Shown here: positions 46,159 to 50,493 of the stretch, in pieces
Position numbering within the stretch: the first letter of the stretch is position 1
How the letters are laid out: each line of letters opens with the position of its first letter
Origin: Bacteroidales bacterium
GTDB lineage: Bacteria > Planctomycetota > Planctomycetia > Gemmatales > Gemmataceae
DNA length: 50,493 nt
Assembly (NCBI GenBank): GCA_026931725.1
Contig: JAIXLE010000201.1
Location: forward strand, 1-50,493
Direction of reading: 5' to 3'
Translations under genes and position numbers: made by a program
Notes under the pieces: generated by a model
The model's input: only the letters and a program-made list of their open reading frames with translations
What the model was told of the DNA's origin: nothing
Databases searched by the model: none

Positions 46159-47427
46159 ATGTCGAATCGACCAGAGCATGTGGATGTCCGCCCCCCTTCC
46201 GCGGCAGCGGTTGCGCAGTTGGTCCATCTTGCCGAAGACGCGATTATTTCCGTCGACGCACACCATCGCATTGTGATCTTCAACCTGGGTGCAGAGCGTG
46301 TATTCGGATACCGTGCCGAAGAAATCCTGGGACATCGGCTCGAATCACTGCTTCCCGCGCGGTTCGCCCAATGTCATGAGGAACACATGCGGGATTTCGC
46401 GGCCTGTCCGGGCGGTGCCCGCCGCATGGGGGAACGGCGGGTCGTCCGTGGCTTGCGAAAAGACGGCACGGAGTTTCCCGCCGAAATCACTATCTCGAAG
46501 TTTATTGAAGATGGGCAGTTTTACTTCAATGCGATCGTGCGGGATGTCTCGGAACGGGTCTGCGCCGAGGAGGAAATCCTGTCGCTGAATCGCGAACTGG
46601 AAGCGCGAGTCCAGGCCCGAACGGCGGAACTGGAAGAGGTGAACCGGCAGTTGGCCCGCAAGAATGAGGAGAATGAAACCTTCGTTTACACGGTTTCACA
46701 CGATTTACGCTCCCCGCTAGTCAATCTGGAAGGGTTTAGCCGCGAACTGGCCCATAGTTATGAGGAACTGCAAGCCATTCTCCAGGATGCCGCCATCCCC
46801 ATCGGGGTGCGTGAGAAGGTCGAGCGGATCCTGGGAGAATCCACCACGGAATCGCTGAGCTTTATTCATGCGGCGGTGAGTCGGCTGAGCGGCATCATCA
46901 ATGCGCTTTTGCGATTGTCGCGGGCGGGCCGGGTGCAGTATGAACCGCGTCTCACGCCCCTTGGCCCCACGGTTGCCCGTGTCATCCTGTCCTTGCGAAA
47001 CACGGCCCATCACAAAGGAGCAACCATCACCGTTGGTGAACTCCCGACCGCCTGGACCGACCCGGTCGCCTGTGAGCAGGTGTTCGCCAATCTGATCGGC
47101 AACGCTCTCAACTACTTGGATCTCGCCCGACCGGGTCGCATCACGGTGGAATCCTGCGCCGCGGAACCGGGGGAAATCGGCATCCGCATTCAAGATAACG
47201 GTGTCGGCATCCCGGCCAGCCATCAACCCGAATTGTTCCGGGCATTTCATCGCCTCCATGAACATTTGGCACCGGGCGAGGGGATGGGGCTGTTGATCGT
47301 CCGACGGATCCTCGATCGACTCCGCGGCCGCATCTGGTTCCATTCCGAAGAAGGCATCGGAACGACCTTTTATCTGACTCTTCCTGCTGGTGATCGTGAG
47401 AATCTGACATGGCCGGAATCATCATAA
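46159..47427 (+). CDS. PAS-domain sensor histidine kinase
   Basis: 422 residues, apparently cytoplasmic (no membrane segment). A PAS domain spans about 18-130 (AEDAIISVDAHHRIVIFN; GYRAEEILGH; FYFNAIVRDVSER). A coiled coil (135-172) leads to the DHp helix with the phospho-acceptor His181 in YTVSHDLRSPL. The ATPase part has the N box FANLIGNALNY, G1 DNGVGIP and a divergent G2 box GEGMGLL instead of GTGLGL. The layout resembles phytochrome-type and KaiC-linked kinases that signal to single-domain receivers of the Rcp1 group. Just such a receiver gene starts 11 bases downstream. The ligand of the PAS domain is unknown. Confidence 0.92.
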   Translation: MSNRPEHVDVRPPSAAAVAQLVHLAEDAIISVDAHHRIVIFNLGAERVFGYRAEEILGHRLESLLPARFAQCHEEHMRDFAACPGGARRMGERRVVRGLRKDGTEFPAEITISKFIEDGQFYFNAIVRDVSERVCAEEEILSLNRELEARVQARTAELEEVNRQLARKNEENETFVYTVSHDLRSPLVNLEGFSRELAHSYEELQAILQDAAIPIGVREKVERILGESTTESLSFIHAAVSRLSGIINALLRLSRAGRVQYEPRLTPLGPTVARVILSLRNTAHHKGATITVGELPTAWTDPVACEQVFANLIGNALNYLDLARPGRITVESCAAEPGEIGIRIQDNGVGIPASHQPELFRAFHRLHEHLAPGEGMGLLIVRRILDRLRGRIWFHSEEGIGTTFYLTLPAGDRENLTWPESS

Positions 47428-47438
47428 GTGGCTTCAGT

Positions 47439-47897
47439 ATGCCGTTGACGATCCTGCTTGCCGAGGATGACGATGGGCACGCGGTCCTCATTCGGCGCAA
47501 CCTCGCCCGTGCGGGGTTGGATAATGACATCGTCCGTGTCACCGATGGGCAGGAGGCGCTCGATTACCTTTACCGTCAAGGAGCCTACACCGATCGCCCC
47601 GCGGAACAGAACTTGCTCTTACTGCTGGATGTGAACATGCCGCGGGTGGGTGGGTTTGATGTCCTCCGCCAAGTGAAGACCGATCCACTGGTGGCGCGTG
47701 TCCCGGTGATTATGCTGACGACAACCGACGACCCCCGCGAAATCGCGCGCGGCTACGAACTGGGGTGCGGTGTCTACATCACCAAGCCGGTGCATTATGA
47801 ATCGTTCGTGGATGCGATTCACCGACTGGGGCTCTTTCTCGGAATCATTCAAGTGCCCCCCCCGGCCGCGGTCGAACCCGGTTCTCCTGCGAGTTAG
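47439..47897 (+). CDS. Single-domain response regulator, Rcp1-like
   Basis: 152 residues from the ATG at 47439 (MPLTILLAEDD); an ATG at 47409 overlaps the kinase gene and would add ten residues. The receiver fold is complete: acidic pocket AEDDD (8-12), phosphate-accepting Asp64 in LLLDVNMPR, Thr in LTTT and Lys in ITKPV. There is no output domain, as in Rcp1-type receivers that relay phosphate. The C-terminal 15 residues are a Pro-rich tail. It is the second of four co-directional signalling genes. Its phospho-donor is probably the PAS kinase upstream; its acceptor may be the receiver-kinase protein downstream. Confidence 0.92.
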   Translation: MPLTILLAEDDDGHAVLIRRNLARAGLDNDIVRVTDGQEALDYLYRQGAYTDRPAEQNLLLLLDVNMPRVGGFDVLRQVKTDPLVARVPVIMLTTTDDPREIARGYELGCGVYITKPVHYESFVDAIHRLGLFLGIIQVPPPAAVEPGSPAS

Positions 47898-47899
47898 CC

Positions 47900-49087
47900 A
47901 TGCCGGATCGCGTTCCTGATTCTGTTCTCATCGTCGAAGACGATGCCGGGGTGGCCACGCTCCAGAAACGGCGACTGGAGCGTTCCGGCTATCGCGTGCA
48001 ATGGTCGCCGACGGCCAGTGCCGCCCGTCAGCAACTCGCGGATCAACCGTATGATTTGCTGTTGCTCGATTATCGTATCCCGGATGTGAGCGACGGCATT
48101 TCCTTCTATCGGGAACTCACCGCGTCCGGTGTGGCCATCGCCGCGGTCATGGTGACCGGGTTGGCCGAAGAACGCGTAATTATTGATGCCTTGCGAGCGG
48201 GCATCCGAGATTTCGTGACCAAGTCTCCGGCTTATCTGGATTACCTGCCCGAGGCGGTCGGTCGGGTCATGGAACAGGAACGTAATGCCCGCGAACGCCG
48301 TCGCGCTGAAGCGGCTCTGCGGGAGGCTCACCGCGTTCAGGAAAACATCCTGGGCGAACTGCGAGCGACGACGCAGCAACTCTGGCAAGCCGCGAAACTC
48401 GCCACCGTGGGTGAACTCGCCGCCAGCGTGGCCCATGAAATCAACAACCCGCTCGGCATTGTCAGCCTCCGACTCGAAGGGATTCTCGCGGCCACGCCCG
48501 AAAATGACCCCCGACGGCCCGCCTTACAGATCATCGAAGCCGAAGTCGATCGCATGGCCAAACTGATCGCCAATCTGCTGACCTTCAGCCGGCGCGGCGA
48601 CGATCAGCTTTCGACCGTGGACCTTGGCGACGAAGCCCGCATGTCCGCGGAACTGGCGGATTATCACTTGCGGCGGCGGGGTGTGGTCAAGGTCTTCGAT
48701 ATTCCCTCCGCCGTGCCGCCCGTTTATGCGGATCGTCAAAAATTCCGTCAGGTCTTCCTGAACCTGTACACCAACGCGGTCGATGCCATGCCGCACGGTG
48801 GCACCATCACAACCCGCGTTCGGGGAGAGGCTTCCGCGGACGGCCCCATCGTCATCGTGGAAGTTGTGGACACCGGCTTCGGCATCCCCTCCGCCATCCT
48901 ACCGCATGTGATGGATACGTTCTTCACCACCAAGAGCGAGGGGCACGGCACCGGCCTGGGACTCGCCATCTGTCGGCGGATCATTCAGGAACACAAAGGC
49001 GAACTCGCCATCACCAGTAACGTCGGTCAGGGAACAACCGTGCGCCTAACTCTACCCACGAACGAAGCCAACGAACGGATTTCCTAA
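47900..49087 (+). CDS. Receiver-histidine kinase protein (receiver at N-terminus)
   Basis: 395 residues. An N-terminal receiver (about 7-120) has Asp57 in LLLLDYRIP, the Thr in MVTG and the Lys in VTKSP. A coiled coil (125-168) joins it to a kinase core with His179 in SVAHEINNPLG, N box QVFLNLYTNAVDAM, G1 DTGFGIP and G2 GHGTGLGLAI. Here the receiver precedes the kinase, the order of two-component sensors whose kinase is controlled by phosphorylation from another protein. The gene begins two bases after the single-domain receiver's stop and ends 41 bases before the NtrC-type gene, so it probably passes signal between them. Confidence 0.93.
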   Translation: MPDRVPDSVLIVEDDAGVATLQKRRLERSGYRVQWSPTASAARQQLADQPYDLLLLDYRIPDVSDGISFYRELTASGVAIAAVMVTGLAEERVIIDALRAGIRDFVTKSPAYLDYLPEAVGRVMEQERNARERRRAEAALREAHRVQENILGELRATTQQLWQAAKLATVGELAASVAHEINNPLGIVSLRLEGILAATPENDPRRPALQIIEAEVDRMAKLIANLLTFSRRGDDQLSTVDLGDEARMSAELADYHLRRRGVVKVFDIPSAVPPVYADRQKFRQVFLNLYTNAVDAMPHGGTITTRVRGEASADGPIVIVEVVDTGFGIPSAILPHVMDTFFTTKSEGHGTGLGLAICRRIIQEHKGELAITSNVGQGTTVRLTLPTNEANERIS

Positions 49088-49128
49088 GTCATTTCTTTTG
49101 AACGACTTTTGTCGACCTAAGGGGACAC

Positions 49129-50493
49129 ATGGCCGACTCCAAACCCACAACCATTCTTGTCGTGGATGATGAAGTGGAACTGATGAAGGCATTGTGCGAT
49201 GCCTTGACCGGGCACGATTTCGCCGCGACAGGTGTTTCCGACCCACACGAAGCCCTCGCCCTGTTGCAACCGGGGCGGTTCCATCTGCTCCTGTCCGATT
49301 TGATGATGCCCAGCATGAACGGCATTCAGTTGATGAAAGCGGCACTCGAAGTCGACCCGGAATTGGTCGCCATTATCATGACGGGGCATGGCACCGTCCC
49401 CACGGCGATCGAGGCTCTCAAAGCCGGTGCCTACGACTACTTGCTCAAGCCGTTCAAGTTCCAAACCATCTTGCCCACCTTACAGCGTGGCTTGGAACTG
49501 CAGCGCCTCCGCCGGGAGAACCTGCGACTGCGACGGTATGTCGAATCACTGTCGTTTGAATCGAGCCGGTACACGATGATCGGTTCGAGCCCGGCCATGA
49601 AGCATGTCACCACACTCATTGAAAAAGTCGCCCCAACCGATGCGACGGTGTTAGTACGCGGCCCCAGCGGGGCGGGCAAAGAACTGGTCGCCCGCGCCCT
49701 GCACTACAACAGCACACGGCGAGACAAACCCCTGGTGACAGTCAACTGCGCGGCCCTCCAAGAGACTTTGCTGGAAAGCGAACTGTTCGGCCATGAAAAA
49801 GGAGCCTTCACCGGAGCCACGCAGGCCAAACCGGGACTATTTGCCATTGCGGAAGGCGGCACCCTTTTCATCGACGAAATCGCGGAAATGTCCGCCACCA
49901 TGCAAGCGAAACTGCTCCGCGTCCTGGAAAACGGCCACTACCGCCGCGTGGGCGGCACGCAAGAGCAGTATGCCGATGTCCGCATCATCACCGCCACGAA
50001 CAAACCACTGGAAGAAGAACAGAAAGCCGGGCGATTTCGAGAAGATTTATTCTATCGACTCAATGTATTTTCCATCACGCTCCCACCCCTGAAAGACCGC
50101 AAAGACGACATCCCCGCTCTGGTCGCCCACCTCCTCACCACACGGTTGCTGGGAAAAGAACCGTACTCCGTGACTCCAGAAGCCATGCAGGCTTTGATGG
50201 ACTACAATTGGCCCGGAAACATCCGCGAACTGGCCAACGTCCTCGAACGCGCGCAGATTCTGGCCGACCATCAGCAGATTCAACCCAAAGATCTGCCCGA
50301 TTCACTTACCACAAGAACTTCGGATCTTCCACCTGTTACCTCCCCCCGATCGGATTCGATATCTCGTCCTCCATCTAGCCCATTGTCGCTGCGGGACACG
50401 GAACGCCATCAAGTGCAACAGGCACTGGAAACCGCGGCGGGCAACAAAGTCCGAGCGGCGCGCCTACTCGGAGTCAGTCGTCGGGCACTGTAT
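49129..50493 (+). CDS. NtrC-family sigma-54-dependent response regulator (3' end cut by window)
   Basis: 455 residues are visible and the frame is open at the window edge. The start ATG at 49129 has AGGGGA four bases upstream. The receiver domain (about 8-120) has Asp57 in LLLSDLMMP. The central AAA+ domain (about 150-380) has Walker A GPSGAGK (178-184), the sigma-54 contact loop GAFTGA (225-230) and Walker B GTLFIDEIAE. The C-terminal Fis-type helix-turn-helix begins near 430 and is cut inside GVSRRALY. Its activity is to open sigma-54 promoters when phosphorylated. As the last of four signalling genes, it is the probable transcriptional output. Only about a dozen residues should be missing. 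Confidence 0.94.
   Translation, partial: MADSKPTTILVVDDEVELMKALCDALTGHDFAATGVSDPHEALALLQPGRFHLLLSDLMMPSMNGIQLMKAALEVDPELVAIIMTGHGTVPTAIEALKAGAYDYLLKPFKFQTILPTLQRGLELQRLRRENLRLRRYVESLSFESSRYTMIGSSPAMKHVTTLIEKVAPTDATVLVRGPSGAGKELVARALHYNSTRRDKPLVTVNCAALQETLLESELFGHEKGAFTGATQAKPGLFAIAEGGTLFIDEIAEMSATMQAKLLRVLENGHYRRVGGTQEQYADVRIITATNKPLEEEQKAGRFREDLFYRLNVFSITLPPLKDRKDDIPALVAHLLTTRLLGKEPYSVTPEAMQALMDYNWPGNIRELANVLERAQILADHQQIQPKDLPDSLTTRTSDLPPVTSPRSDSISRPPSSPLSLRDTERHQVQQALETAAGNKVRAARLLGVSRRALY

Overview
The window reads as chromosomal DNA of a Planctomycetota bacterium, most likely near the Gemmataceae. The support is lineage-typical protein families: two DUF1549/DUF1553 + DUF1501 gene pairs (one with a planctomycete cytochrome-c domain), DUF1080 and ThuA-like secreted proteins, a large surface protein with an N-terminal L-x-L-E-x-L-E-R-R segment, Gly-rich exported proteins, and moderately high GC with GC-rich third codon positions. 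This is family-level inference; no database search was run.

Layout. 1-7 kb: the end of an unrecognised gene, a RavA-like MoxR ATPase, lexA (minus), trpD, a sigma factor with a signal-like N-terminus (minus), then a MoxR/DUF58 pair. 7-9.8 kb: exported BON-domain, EF-hand and Cys-rich proteins. 9.8-13 kb: a GspE/GspF-type pair separated by a 7-bp-periodic repeat. 13-16.3 kb: DUF1080 protein, 7Fe-type ferredoxin, ferrochelatase, DUF486 membrane protein. 16.8-22.7 kb: adenosylcobalamin-dependent ribonucleotide reductase interrupted by two inteins. 22.8-24.7 kb: an ABC-2 exporter pair preceded by a 14-codon leader ORF. 25-32.8 kb: an exported beta-barrel protein divergent from a three-gene operon (WD40-PDZ-caspase protease, CHASE2 class III cyclase, FecR-like/TPR protein). 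32.9-35.7 kb: a beta-helix/FG-GAP surface protein, then tRNA-Leu(CAA). 36-38 kb: BshB1-type deacetylase and a ThuA-like protein. 38-45.7 kb: two DUF1501 + DUF1549/DUF1553 modules on the minus strand. 46-50.5 kb: a four-gene two-component cluster ending in an NtrC-type sigma-54 activator cut by the window edge.

How genes work together. The MoxR/DUF58 pair is a classical chaperone-ATPase arrangement. GspE and GspF form the motor and platform of a type II secretion or type IV pilus machine. The ABC ATPase and permease overlap and are translationally coupled. The caspase/CHASE2/FecR genes run in one direction with short gaps and look like an envelope-sensing, nucleotide-signalling and proteolysis module; this is the best candidate for an undescribed system. 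The terminal cluster (PAS kinase, single-domain receiver, receiver-kinase protein, NtrC-type activator) looks like a phosphorelay to sigma-54 transcription.

The most solid unusual feature is the nrdJ gene. Its two inteins each sit directly before a cysteine that, by alignment to known ribonucleotide reductases, is catalytic. Each intein keeps splicing residues and two LAGLIDADG-like endonuclease motifs.
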